Source: Thermothelomyces thermophilus ATCC 42464 (lineage: Eukaryota > Ascomycota > Sordariomycetes > Sordariales > Chaetomiaceae). From it: a stretch of 64,000 nt of DNA. The stretch lies in contig NC_016474.1 in assembly GCF_000226095.1 (NCBI RefSeq), positions 4,216,001 to 4,280,000 of the forward strand. Reading direction: 5' to 3'. Positions 35,552 through 46,482 of the stretch are shown here, in pieces. The notes under the pieces are model-generated. The model worked only from the letters and a program-made list of their open reading frames with translations. It searched no databases and had not been told where the DNA came from. Each line of letters starts with the position of its first letter. Positions within the stretch are counted from its first letter, which is position 1. A program made the position numbers and the translations under genes.

Positions 35552-35997
35552 TATTATAGATAAGTATATAAACGGCCTAGCAGGCTATAGCTAGGACACG
35601 GGACATTCCGACAGCTAATCACTTAATAAACTAATCAAAAGATTAATACCGCCAAGACTAAGGTTTTTACTAGTGATAATAACATGTCACCGTTAATAAT
35701 ACGGAATTACAGAGTAAAAGGAGAAATAGTACTAGTAATAACTAGTAAAGAGGGATAGATAATTATATATATATAGCTAGCTAGTCACTTATTATAGTAG
35801 ACTCTAGGAGTTTACTAGTGATAGTAATTATAATTATAGTACTTATACCGGTATTACCGATTACTATAAGAGATAACTCTAGTGTTGTTATAAACCCTTT
35901 GGCTTTACCGAATCCCTTAGACAACCTATATATTTGTCCCGTTTAACCTACCTTCGTCTAAACCCTTTCAGAAGAATTCTGAGTTAGGTTTGTCACA
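35552..35997 (+). repeat. 3' LTR of element D
   Basis: 446 bp, same length as the 639-1084 copy; ends GTTTGTCACA. Type-1 U3, subfamily II U5. Confidence 0.9.
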
Positions 35998-37240
35998 CTT
36001 TATTAGATAGGTTGTTATCTTCTTTCTAATCCTTAGCCTCTAAGGCATTAATATCGGTTCTTGACTAGTTTTACTATATTAGCCTTAAAGCAGGGGTAAA
36101 GTTATATTTAATAATAAAGTAACCCTTCTACCTATACTAGATATATACTCTAACTACCTATTAGGCTATATATACTTCTAGACTAACCTATTTTACCTAT
36201 AGGTCGTTACCCTTACATTTTCCTACCTTATCCTTATTAGGTCCCTTCCTTTATAGGTTAATATATAATAAATTAATTCTAGTTATTAGTATATCTCTAT
36301 CTATATCCTTCTCTCTCTATAGTTCAAGTACTACCTACTACCTTTATATCTACTAATACTTATTACTAAGCTAAAGAGCTTTAAGATCCATAGTAATCTT
36401 ATAGTATTTTTTAACTACTATTATATAGTTATCCTAAGGAATTCCTCGTCTAACCACTATATATTTAAGTTTTAGAGAGAGGTATTATTATAATTTGATT
36501 AGGTATAGCTTATCACCCTAAAGGAAACTACCTACCTTTAATAGCTTAGCCTTAAACTAAATAATAAAGGTAGTAAACAGTTTATTATCTCTTTATTATA
36601 AGAATTCTAGTTCTAATAAGGCTATTATCTTCTTATAAGGGTTAGAAAAGATACTCTTAAGATATTAAAAGAACTAAGTTAGGTTATACCTAACTTTTAG
36701 GCCTATAGATTTATAGTAGGCTATAACTTAGGTCTATACCTAATATATAAGGTTTCCCTAGATAAAGACCTATTAGTTATAATTAGAGCTAATAAAATCC
36801 CTATTAGCTATAAGGACATATTCTATCGTACTCTTCTATACTATAAAGAGTTCCTTTTTACCGTCAAAAGGTTATCTAGTTAGGAGACGCTTCTACTACG
36901 GCCGTTAAGCTTTAAAGAGCACCCTAACTATCTTAGGGGTTAGGACAGGTTAGGTTTAGAATGCCTAGAGGGTGTCAATCGTAACATTCTACTGTTCTAC
37001 TACTACTTAAAGGGAGCAGATAAGCTCTTATAATTCCGCTAAGCCTAAAGGCCTATATACTCCTAAATCCGCTATAACTATATTATTAATAACTCCCTTA
37101 AGGAGTTACTACTAGTAAGGAAGGTAGTTAAAATGTAATATACTAGCCTTATAACATTTATAGATAAGTATATAATATTTTATTTAACTACCTTAAGGAG
37201 GGAAAAAAGGAAGAATATAAGAGTTATATAGAAGAGTGCC
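35998..37240. other. RIP-degraded sequence, unidentified; right flank of element D
   Basis: Continuation of the sequence that D inserted into. It is AT-rich with strong CTA/TAG bias, and no frame longer than a few dozen codons or motif I can place. It could be an old LINE or DNA transposon. Confidence 0.4.
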
Positions 37241-37470
37241 TTTTTAGTATATATGTATATAGCCTAGGTAGGGCCTGGTTAGGCTTCGGGTTAGGTCCTA
37301 AGCAGGCCCTGACCGTATACCCTACGAACGACCTACGAACGTCTCGCGAACCAATTATACACGCTTAGGTAGGTCGAGTGGGTCCGGTCTGTTACCGGGT
37401 AGGTCTGGTCCATTGCTAGGCAAAGCCTGGCATTATTTAGCCCGGGTAAAGCCTAGGCCTGTAATATAGT
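37241..37470. repeat. GC-richer remnant with short repeated motifs, possible hAT-type terminus
   Basis: Several imperfect copies of GGTAGGTC-GGTC and GGGCCTGG, in both orientations, sit in an otherwise AT-rich context. Clusters of this kind are common in the subterminal regions of hAT DNA transposons. I see no transposase and no confirmed terminal inverted repeat, so the assignment is weak. Confidence 0.2.
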
Positions 37471-37853
37471 ATTAATAATTATTATTATTTAATTTAATAA
37501 TATTTTTGTAAAAATTTAAATATATAAAACCTTAGTAGTAATATGTCTAGCTATATTAGCATGTCTAGGGGTTTAGGCCTTACCTATTAGGAGATAGGTA
37601 GTAGTCCTGAACTAATTAGTCAGCACTAACCACCGGGTAACCAAACGCTTGTTGATGTCGGTTGCTAGGGTTACCTCAAATCAGCACCCTGCCCTTCGGG
37701 TTGGTTGGTTCATGCTTGGCGCTCTTTCCCGACGCGTTAAACAGCGGTCGCGGCAGCACACGAATTACATCCAAACAAGCACAAGCAACTCACACGGCCA
37801 GGCAAAACCAAAACAACCATCGCATAACGAACATTCCAAAAACGCGTCCCCCT
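37471..37853. other. Boundary of RIP-affected DNA and 5' region of the first island gene
   Basis: Up to about 37600 the sequence is extremely AT-rich (ATTATTATTATT runs). From about 37620 base composition becomes ordinary and the TA excess stops. The last 200 bases form the putative promoter and leader of the gene starting at 37854; no clear TATA box seen. Confidence 0.5.
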
Positions 37854-39157
37854 ATGGCACATTTGCCAGCGACAAACCTAATTACATCAAATCATCGGTT
37901 CTTGATGGAGGACGACGCTGAAGCGAAACGCTTCCAGCGGCAATGCATCGAGCACCTCGAGAACGTGCTCGAGCGCGTCCGGAGTTTTGGCGAAAGTGTC
38001 TACATCCTCAATGATGAGCATCTCGCCGCGCTGAACGTGCGCAAGGCCGAGCCGCTTGACATCGAGGAGCAGAGCGTTGACTTCGGACGCCGCTTCTTCT
38101 ACCCTCGCTTCACCCTCGAGGAAGCACGCAAAAAGACGACCGATTTTATTTCCGAGAATGGCCAAGACGTCGGCCATTACGGCGACTGGCCCAAGAGATG
38201 TCGACGAGGCTCCTACGTCGGCTTTGAATCAACCCCTGGTCCCTATGACCCCGAGGAGAGACACCCGCTCTGCGATCCGATGACGCATGCCGACATCAGA
38301 CTCCGCTGGTTTCTGACCGTGATGGGCGTGGACTTTCTTCCTTGGATCGACACGCGCAACTTCGGCGTCTGGGAGGGTTCGGAGTGGTGCTACGTGAGGT
38401 AGGTTCCTTGCGTCTGGCCACCTTTCTTCCATGACATTCATTAGGCGTGCAACATCAGGGGAGGGAACCACTTTCAAAAACTAACCCGTCCTCTCAGTGA
38501 AAGGGATCTGTTCCCTAATCGGATGGGCAATCTTCCTATCCATTACTCACATGGCCCAAGGGTTGGGAATCCTCCGCATCAGTACGCATTTTATGCCAGC
38601 GCGGCCTTTGTGATCCCGGACCCTTCGGCCGATCTACCACACGTAGGGGGCACCGTCGTCGACTCCACAGAGCCTTGCGAAGGCGAAGTCCTGCGCAGTG
38701 AGGTTGCCGCTGCTGTTGGGCTCCTCAAGCATCAATTTTGTCGGGGCGACTTTCGCCGCCACCATACTCTGCCCGTGAGAACCTTCCCCTCTCTCCATCC
38801 AAGCCGTTTCCCATTTTTCCTGCATCACGACAGCACTTGGTGCTATTTGATGGTTCAAGTATTGATGAGACCGCGTTGGATCAGGCCATCGTCTTCTCCT
38901 TCCACCATGACCGCTTCGGCCGAGTCACACAATTCCACTTTGACGGCCGCTCTCTTGTGTTACGGCAATCCCGTCTCCTCGACTTCCGAAGCGACGAACC
39001 GACAGTCGACGCCTATCACATGATCCGGTGGATGGCCAACCGCCCAATGGGGGAGACCAGGTTTTTGCGTACTGCCGCTGAGGAGGCAGAAGGGTCAGAA
39101 TCGCAGGACATGGATAAGAACAGCACCCAGTTGCCCATCGATGTACGAGGAGCATGA
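37854..39157 (+). CDS. Protein of unknown function, 381 aa, three exons
   Basis: Exons 37854-38398, 38498-38774 and 38834-39157 join to 1146 nt, an exact 382 codons with stop. Intron 1 has GTAGGT, a CTAAC branch site and CTCTCAG; intron 2 has GTGAGA and CGACAG. Each intron resolves a frame change between strongly coding stretches, which supports the model. The start is the first in-frame ATG (MAHLPATN); MEDDAEAKRF at 37905 is an alternative. No signal peptide or membrane segment. The protein is rich in Trp/Tyr/Gly motifs such as GHYGDWPKRC and RWFLTVMGVDFLPWIDTRN in exon 1, and FHFDGRSLVLRQSRLLD in exon 3. I do not recognise a named domain. It has no RIP damage although it lies between two RIP-mutated blocks. 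It is co-oriented with the next gene 987 bases downstream. Confidence 0.78.
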
Positions 39158-40143
39158 GTGTCGGACAGTAGCTGTGAGAACCAGGGTAGGCAATGTGGGT
39201 GACAAACCTGATCTGTAAACAAGGTATGAGGGATAGCTCGGTTAATCATCTGCACAAAGCCTGTGAGTATTGCCCTAAGTTTCGACCGCCAGATGCGCCC
39301 AGCCATCCTCTGGTGCGAGACAGAACAGATCACTTGATCGCGGATGGACCCAGCGGGCTATGCTGCCAGAGCAGAGTATGGTCATCTCTATGCCGCGCAA
39401 GAAGACAAACAAGCAAGCTCGTACATTACGGAAGCAGTTTGGTTGGTTGATATATACCCTTTCTTTTTCTTTTCTTTTTCTTCTTTTTCTCTGATCTTTT
39501 TTTGGGTCAATTTGGGCTGACATGCAAAATTCTTCGGCGGCCCAAAAACAGCGCTTCATCGCTGCATCAACCTAGCAGTTACCATTGGTTCGCCTCATGA
39601 CCAAGTGTCGCATGGCTTGACGGTGCTGTCCCTGTTGGTTCCAAGCTGCCCAATCATGGGAACAACAGAATCGAACAGCAGTGAAAATACCCAAGAGAGG
39701 GGGCTGTCCCTGCCCAACGGCATTGGGTCGTCTCAAATAGCCGCCATCTTACGGCCATAGTGAAGCCTGACCTGAGGCCACCGCTGAGACCCCCAGACAT
39801 ATGAGTCCGCCATTGTCTAGCGAAATTCGACGTATTGTGTCCCTACTGCAACAACATTGCTCGACGGCGAGGCTCCGGGACAAGGCCTGCAACGCTTCGC
39901 CCTGTCACAGGCCAGTGAACTCATTTCAGTCATTTTTTTCCCCGAGAGCCAGCATTTTCTGCCAAATCCTCTGGGGCCATAAGACGGACGCTGCTGGCTG
40001 AGGTGTATGAACAGAGTCCTCACTTCATCGAACGCCAAGGATTGCAGAGACCGTCACATATTAGACAAGTACACTTCCTACACACCCACCATATCCTCAT
40101 CATCCCACTACCCGCAGTCCAGATACCGCGCAGTCGCAACACA
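39158..40143. other. Intergenic region; includes duplicated promoter of the nuclease-like gene
   Basis: It holds the 3' end of the first island gene, a C/T-rich tract (39460-39515) and the leader of the gene at 40144. From about 39370 to the start codon it is similar, in reverse orientation, to 58890-59460. Small open frames here, on both strands, have no support. Confidence 0.6.
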
Positions 40144-41907
40144 ATGGTCGTTACTAAAACTAAAAACCCCATCTCACCTGTCCAGTGGTGGAAGAGGGCC
40201 AAAGATTTGAATCTTGACCCGACGAGCCTCAACGTCACGACGTATGAGGCCCATTCAGCGTCCAAGTTCAACGAAACCGACTTCATCCACTTGAAGGCTG
40301 TGTGGGAAAACAGAATCGTGACCGAGTTCCACATCAGCGAGTACGTGCGTGAGGAATACGTTAGGAGAGCCGAGGAGCTTGTGGGCTTGAGGGCTAGCCC
40401 ATCGTCCGAGCAGGGGCAGCCTGTGTGCTTGCTGCGACAGAATCTGCGAGCATTCATTGATGCATCTGCGGCTCCGTTTCGTCTGAATGATCCCGTGAAC
40501 AGTCGACTTGGGCCGTTCCTCATTGTCAAATGGTACCTCGAACGAACTAAGGCTGTCAACAATCAAGGCCTGGACCTGGGAGGAGACGTGCCCAAGCTCC
40601 TTCGAACGTCGGAGCGACTGCGGGAGAAAAGGCGAGCAGCGGAAGCCGCTAGGAAGGCCGAAGAAGCATCGTTGTCCCAGAAGATGGGCGCCATTTTACT
40701 CGAAGAGCAGAACGCTCGAGAGCCGACGACTTCCGCCAAGAGACCCCAAACACCGTCCACACAGGTGATAGATGGTTCGGATGCTGCCGTGGCCGCAACA
40801 AAAGAGCTTGACGTTATCAGCCCAGAAAGCATGCAGTTCGACAAGAGCCGATCTGAGGACGAAGAGATCGTCAACTCGGCATTGGTGACACTGCTAATCA
40901 CCACCACCCTCTGCTCCGGTATCGGTATCGGCGGCCGTCAGGGGCTTGAATGGCTTCCAAAGCGAGAGTGTTTCCGACTGGGGCCACTAAACCACCCCGT
41001 TTGCGAAGCTCGTACCGATGGGCTTCTGCGCGACAACGGTTCATGGAGCGGCGGCGAAGCGCACCCTTGCCATCTTGGAAGTGAAGCCATACAAGCGCCA
41101 CATGGCCTTGGAAAAGATCAAGTGGCAAGAAGCTTGCCAAATGGCCGCGTGGATCTCGACCAGCCTTGACCAGAAATCGGCGGAGAAGAGGAAAGAAGGG
41201 ATTCTGCGCACGAGTGACAACAAGAACCGGTAAGTATTGTCGCCCGCATCCCATGGAGTTCCGTCCCCATTATCAATAATCAAGAAACTTGGCTATGCTG
41301 ACCCCGATGCAGCCGAATCCTGATATCGCAGGATTACCGTCATCTGTACATCACGGTGGGAGAGTGGGGCCCCGGGTATGAGAGATACATCCAGGGAGGT
41401 CATCGGCCGGTGACGCCGCCGTCCAACAACAGCTCGCCAACCAAGAATCGAGGACGGGTGAAGGAGAAGGTTGGTTCCGGGAGCGAGTCGGGCAGTTCTG
41501 GCGATTCCCAGAGTGGCATAACAACCCGGCTGGACTCTGATGTCCGTCGCGGCCGCGGCCGAGGCCGAGGGAAGGAGGACACTGACAGGGCACCGTCGCC
41601 TTCCCGGCCGCGAGCTTCATCGAAACCAGAACCGCAAGCGATGGGGACATCGCTCCCCGAGCCGGGTTCCGCCCCGACGGAATCGGGCTCCAGACGAACT
41701 TCGTCTTCGACACCCCAGGTCGGCACCGAATCAGGCCCACTGCCCCAGCGCCAACCCCCGCAACCTACAGCGGAGGATCTCGACAAGGGTAACTTCTTGG
41801 TCATGCGTTGTCACGGGCCATACAGTCTCGACGATGCGCAGCATGTTGGAGCGTTACTTCGCAACGTTTTAGCCTTGATGTTGGAGCTATCGGATCCTTG
41901 CGCATAA
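40144..41907 (+). CDS. PD-(D/E)XK nuclease-like protein, apparently frameshifted
   Basis: Two exons, 40144-41229 and 41313-41907, with a GTAAGT donor, a GCTGAC branch site and a GATGCAG acceptor. The first frame runs through an N-terminal region, a helical REKRRAAEAARKAEEA segment and EARTDG (Asp about residue 292). It then continues in the wrong frame, while the next frame carries TLAILEVKPYKR and KIKWQEACQMAAW. An Asp, then an E-x-K at the end of a hydrophobic strand, then Q-E in a helix, is the PD-(D/E)XK nuclease pattern. Coding length is 1681 nt, one more than a multiple of three, so one extra base between about 41035 and 41060 (near a GCGGCGGCG run) explains the break. After the fold come RRILISQDYRHLY, then an Arg/Ser/Pro-rich tail with a GRGRGRG patch. 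Either a recent pseudogene or a sequence error. Substrate unknown. Confidence 0.7.
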
Positions 41908-42300
41908 CACCGTGCTAGAAAGCAGCCGTGTTGCTTTTGTCCGGTTTTTTTTCTTTTTCTTTTTTTTTTCTTTTTTTTAGGATTGATTAGCTTCTGTCCA
42001 TCTGTGCTGGCCCAACCCTTCCGGCCAGGACTCATGTGAACTTCCTCGATCCTCGTTCACTACATCCCTATCAAACAAGATAGTAGTGGTTAAATATTTC
42101 CTTTTTTTGGATGTTAATGTTCTTTTTAAGTTAGGCTTTGGTATAATGCGGCAGGTTGCTACTACACAGTACAGTACTATACTCGGGGTTCCAAGGAGCT
42201 GTGGCCAAGCTAGGAGACCAGGGGCCGGCTCCACTCATCATACGCACATTTTTCTAGCACTAAGCTTGCTTACCACTGCTAGAGGTTCATCAATCAATTT
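41908..42300. other. 3' region of the nuclease-like gene
   Basis: A T-rich tract at 41945-41980, otherwise ordinary composition. No supported gene. Composition drifts to RIP-like AT-rich sequence after about 42290. Confidence 0.5.
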
Positions 42301-42828
42301 ATAGTATTAAAAAGCAAGGTACATCTAATGGCCATGTTACCTTATCCTTTTTTTTAGACAAGGTAAGTGTTCTTGCCAAATGTAGTTACAAGCTTATATA
42401 AGCGTATAGGAGGCGTTAAGAGTAGTAGTAAAGAAGGAATAGAAAGAGTGCCTTGTTAAACTATCTACAAAGAATAGAAAGAGCGATATAAATAGACAAA
42501 AGAAAATGATCTATACGTCTATAAGCTTATAAGATAGCTTATATTACTTATAGCTAGAGTCCTAGAAGCTCCCTTACTTCTAATATACCCCCTAGTTAAA
42601 TGTAATAGTTACTTTAACTATTTATTATAATAAGGGCTTAGGCAAGGGGCTAGGAGCCAAAGCCTATAGCCCTAGAGGCAGTAAGGTCGACGATCTAGCA
42701 GTAGGTTTAGGAGGGCTATAGAGGGGGCCTACCCCCCCTATAGACCCTACAGAGCAGGCTACAGGCTACAGAACTAGCCATAGTAGCTAGCTAGAGCAAC
42801 CGTTAGAGGGCCGACTAAGCCAGTAGGA
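42301..42828. other. RIP-affected unidentified repeat; left flank of element F
   Basis: This stretch and 57931-58740 flank F with its TAGGA duplication and so were one sequence. A segment ending near 42582 (GAGTCCTAGAAGCTCC) resembles GAGTTCTAGGAGTTCC near 58712-58730, differing mostly by transitions. This suggests a degraded repeat, perhaps an LTR element, at both edges. No coding capacity seen. Confidence 0.35.
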
Positions 42829-43249
42829 TGTAACGAACCCAACTCAGACTTCTTCTAAAAGGGTTCAGACGAAGGTAGATTAAGCAGGACAACAGGCAGG
42901 TCGTCTAAGGGATTCGGTAAAGCCAAAGGGTTCATAACAACACTAGAGTTATCTCTCACAGTAATCAGTAATGCCTGGTATAAGTACTGTGATTATGGGT
43001 TGCTATCACTGGTAAACTCCCAGAGTTCGCTAGAGTCCGGTGGAACGAGTGACTATATATAATTCCCTGTCCTTCCTCTTTGAGTCTTGATCGTATGATT
43101 GCTGCTATAATCCTGCGATCGTTACCTAAGTGCTCGTCTTGATCGAAGTATAATTATTGCGATTACTTCCTGATTAGTCTTTAGATCTTGTGGTTCCTGA
43201 TTAGTCCTATATGCCTTGCTAGGTTGCCTTATGTAGCCAAATTATGATA
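42829..43249 (-). repeat. 3' LTR of element F (type-4 U3)
   Basis: 421 bp. The self-priming partner is least altered here: TTGCTATCACT on the plus strand at 43000-43010. The U3 has GATCG-type motifs (43085-43165) and two former CCAAT boxes (now ATTAG on the plus strand). Confidence 0.92.
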
Positions 43250-43266
43250 CGATGCCTTTCCTTTAG

Positions 43267-43286
43267 GTCTTTTGTCCTTAAAAGAC
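43267..43286. other. Hairpin beside the polypurine tract, element F
   Basis: GTCTTTT GTCCTT AAAAGAC, a 7-bp stem at the position where A, C and G have GGCTTTCG/CGAAAGCC. Sequence differs but pairing is kept. Confidence 0.55.
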
Positions 43287-43381
43287 TCTGGTCTGTTTTA
43301 AATAGTGCTAATATCCCCTGTCTATATATAATTGCGTTTCCTAGTTTCTTCTTTCCTTTGCCTTTTTACGATATTATTAAG

Positions 43382-44020
43382 ATAGCTAATTATATAAGAA
43401 AGAAGTCGAAATCTAAACCTACTATATTGACTCTTTATACTAATTACCTTCTTATAGCAATTCTTTCTTTAGATAGCCTTTTAATAATGCGTCCTTGTTT
43501 ACTATATAAGTCTAAAGGCCTTAGTTTATATAAGGTCTCGAAAGCTAACTCTTCTTGATATATAGAGTACGTTTGTAATAAACACTCGAATTATAACGTT
43601 CTTAGTGTCTCCCCTGCTTAGCTTTAGTCTATCGTAGCTTAGCATTAGAAACTTAAGGATAAACTTATAGCTACTAAGGAGCAAGTCCTTTGTCTTTAGA
43701 AATAAAAGCGGATGTGGTTTAAGAAGATGATAAGGGCTATTGCTTGGGGTATTAATAGTGTAGAGAAGTTAGAGCGAGTGGAGCGTAAGGAGGCTAAGGC
43801 GGTGGCGGCAGCAGAGGCTTCTAGGGTTACTATATCTTCTTTAACCCTATCTTGCCTATCTGCCGATTTCGGATAGCTTTAGGATACTATATATCCTGAA
43901 GTTCCTTTGGATCTATCCTTGCTAGCCGATTTCGAGTTAGTCTCTAGTCTATTGCTTTTAGTCGATTAGGGTTCCTCTAATGGAACTGCTAAAGTTTCTT
44001 AGGGTAATTTAGGTTCTTAA
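43382..44020 (+). pseudogene. Antisense zinc-cluster gene of element F (type 4, intronless)
   Basis: Start codon now ATA at 43382, 133 bases from the LTR; stop TAA at 44018-44020; 639 nt = 213 codons in one frame with no intron, unlike types 1 and 2. RPCLLYKSKG begins the cysteine region, followed by a segment in which Tyr codons (YIEY, SNY) stand at expected Cys positions, with spacing slightly different from types 1 and 2. A coiled coil follows (KLKDKLIATKEQVL, then VEKLERVERKEAKAVAAAEA). It is interrupted by RIP stops. The divergence from types 1 and 2 is large, so it is a paralogue rather than an allele. Confidence 0.6.
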
Positions 44021-45907
44021 TAGGTTCCTATAAGTTATCTTCTAGTCTAAAATCAAGCTATTTAACTAGATATTATAGTTCTCTGTTAACGATTTGTAAA
44101 TCTAAGATTTCTTCGACGTCCTATTCTTTCTCTTCGTCCTTTACTTCGATATACGTAGCAACCTTGGCGTTTTTTGGTACTGGTTCGAGGAGTAAAATAT
44201 AAAAAACGTCTATCCGTAGTTATATAGATAATAGTAATAATAGTCGATAGTTAGATGTCGAGATTCGTTCTTTAATAATAAATAGTCCTAATTTTTTAAA
44301 GTCTAGCTTCTCGCTTAGTCGTTTGGTTTATAGATATTATAAGATTAGATAGACTTTGTCTCTCCTCTCTAGGCAAGGTCCCTCGAGCCTATGTTTGTCG
44401 TAGTAGTTCTTTATCTTAGTTTTGACAAACTTAAGTTCCTGCTTTAGTATTTTATATAGTACGTACATTTGTTCTGCCTTGACTGCTGCTCGTGGTACGG
44501 TGACTTCTAGTCCTTGGCGTAAGTCTGCTTCGTACCTATAGTTCGTAAAGAATGGTATAACCTTTGTGGTTTCTGTCGATGTCGTATTGTAGGCGAGTTA
44601 TACTATAGGCAATAATATAACCTAATCGTTTTGCTAGTAATTGACATAAGAACGGAGATACTATTCGACGACTTAGTTTAGTTACTCCGTTTGTCCGTTG
44701 GTCTATAGGTAATATGCCGTTAATAGTTTGCTATTAACGCCTAATCGTTACATTAATGCTTGCTAGAACTTCGATATAAACTTGGTGTCTCTATCGGTAA
44801 TCCATTCTTACAGCTAAGTATGTACTAATGTAACTTGCTAATAAATCACGTCTGCTAGCTATTTAGCTATCTAGGATTCTTTATAGGGAAAGAAGTATAC
44901 CTATTTAGTTAGGCGATCTACTATAGTAAGGATGCTATCGTAGATCACTCCTATGGCTATGTCCTTAGATTCTGGCAGCTTCGTAATGAAGTCTATCGTG
45001 ACCAAACTCTATAGTTTGTTAGGTGTTGGCAGTGGCTGAAGTAGCCCATACGGCTTGTATCGTGCCGTTTTGCTTCGGTTGTAGATGTCACAGCTTTATA
45101 CGACTTCCTTGACTCGTGCCGTTAACTATAGAAAGTCATAGTGTTTCTTGACTTATACGACAGTTTTTGTGACTCCTTTATATCCTTCGAGTTTCGACTT
45201 GTAGAGTTCTCGAATCATTCGTAGCTATTAGTCTTTGTCGTAGATATACGCTTTGCCTCGGTACTAGAGTTTCTTATCTCTTTCTTCTACTCTGTTAGGT
45301 ACTACTGGTCTAGGTACTGCTTGATACTATGTCTCGTCGGTCCTTTCTTCCTAAAAGATTACGTAATACTCTAGGAACGAGTCAAGTAGGTTATCTTCTA
45401 TAGGTGCCTACGTTTCGTAATATAGTGTCCAATCTATTTATTCTTTAAATAACGGTAGTATTGTTTCTGTCTGTTCTTCTATATGATCTGTTTGTTAGCT
45501 TAAGGTATCCGCTTGTACGTTCTCTTTGCCCTTCTTATAGCAGATCTTAAAGTTAAATTCCGCGAGGAATTCTACTTATCGTATTTATTGTCTATTAAGC
45601 TCCTTTATTATTATAAAGTATTATAAGTTCTTATAATCTATATATACCTATACTAGTTTAATTGTACCGCTAAGGTAGGGTCGCTATTCCTTAAAAGCTT
45701 CGACAATCGCAAGTAGTTCCTTATTATAGATCAGATAATTAAGACGTAGTCTGTCAAGCTTCTTCGAAAAGAAGGCTATAGGATATAGCTTCCCTTATTT
45801 GTCCTATTGTCCTAATTGTCCTCTAATAGCATAGTCTAAAGCGTCCGTTTCTACCTTAAATAGTTTCTTAGGATCTAGTAGTACTAGTACTAGGTCTTTA
45901 GTAATGG
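43930..45907 (-). pseudogene. pol of element F, 3' part (RNase H, integrase, chromodomain)
   Basis: Follows the pol of A from the RNase H VETD region (about 45850) through the integrase to the chromodomain (about 44040-44150). Interrupted at 45907 by element G. The 3' limit is approximate because I did not fix the pol stop in this copy. Confidence 0.7.
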
Positions 45908-46355
45908 TGTGACGAACCCAACTCAGACTTCTTCTAAAAGGGTCCAGACGGAGGTAGGTGAAGCGGGACAAGCAGGCAGGTCGTCTGAGGGATTCGGTGA
46001 AGCCAAAGGGTTCATAACAACACTTAGAGTTGTCTCTCACAGTAATCAGCAATGCTTGGTATAAGTACTGTGATTGTGATTGTTACCACTGGCGAACTCC
46101 TAGAGTCCACTATAACGAGTGACTAGCTAGCTATATATACACAATGGTCTGTCCTTCTTCAATAGTTATCACCAGTATCACTTCTCTTTTCACTTCGTGA
46201 TTCTGCGTTGTCGACGGTGACATGTTATTATCACCAGTGAAGACCTTAGTCTTGGCGGTGATAATCTTCTGATTGGTCCGTCGAGTGATTGGCTGTCGGA
46301 ATGTCCCGTGTCCTAGCTGCAGCCTGCCAGGCCGCCTATATGCTTATCCGTGACA
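45908..46355 (-). repeat. 3' LTR of element G
   Basis: 448 bp. Both CCAAT boxes are intact as ATTGG on the plus strand (46272-46276 and 46288-46292). There are three TTATCACC/GGTGATAA motifs between 46160 and 46265, and a TATATATA box near 46130-46137. Confidence 0.95.
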
Positions 46356-46482
46356 CGATGCCCCTCCTTTAAGGCTTTCGACCCGAAAGCCCTCTTAGGT
46401 CGTTTCAAATAGCGCTAACAACCCTTCGCTTGTGAGTACTACATTCTCCCTGTTTCTGTATCGTAGTCGCCATGCTAACAAA

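Larger units (their letters stand above)
639..35997 (+). mobile_element. Element D: outermost Ty3/Gypsy chromovirus, split by elements B and E
   Basis: Plus-strand LTR retrotransposon with 446-bp LTRs at both ends. Its own sequence is 639-1392, 24117-25986 and 33483-35997. The order is LTR, gag start, gag, then (after E) integrase, chromodomain, 3' region and LTR. About 2.4 kb corresponding to protease, RT and RNase H (positions about 4206-6644 in element A) is missing at the E junction. Adding that back gives about 7.58 kb, the size of A. The target duplication is CTTCG/CTTTA if RIP is allowed. All frames are full of stops. It is the oldest layer because B, A, C and E all lie inside it. It carries the type-1 U3 and subfamily II R-U5. 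Confidence 0.85.

Noticed and set aside
37887-38177. Minus-strand frames across the first island gene (also 38229-38477 and 38634-38858)
   Set aside because: Complement of GC-rich coding sequence. The plus-strand spliced model explains the codon pattern and frame changes.
41351-41740. Minus-strand frames opposite the Arg/Ser/Pro-rich tail of the nuclease-like gene
   Set aside because: Low-complexity GC-rich sequence is open on both strands; the plus strand continues the spliced gene.
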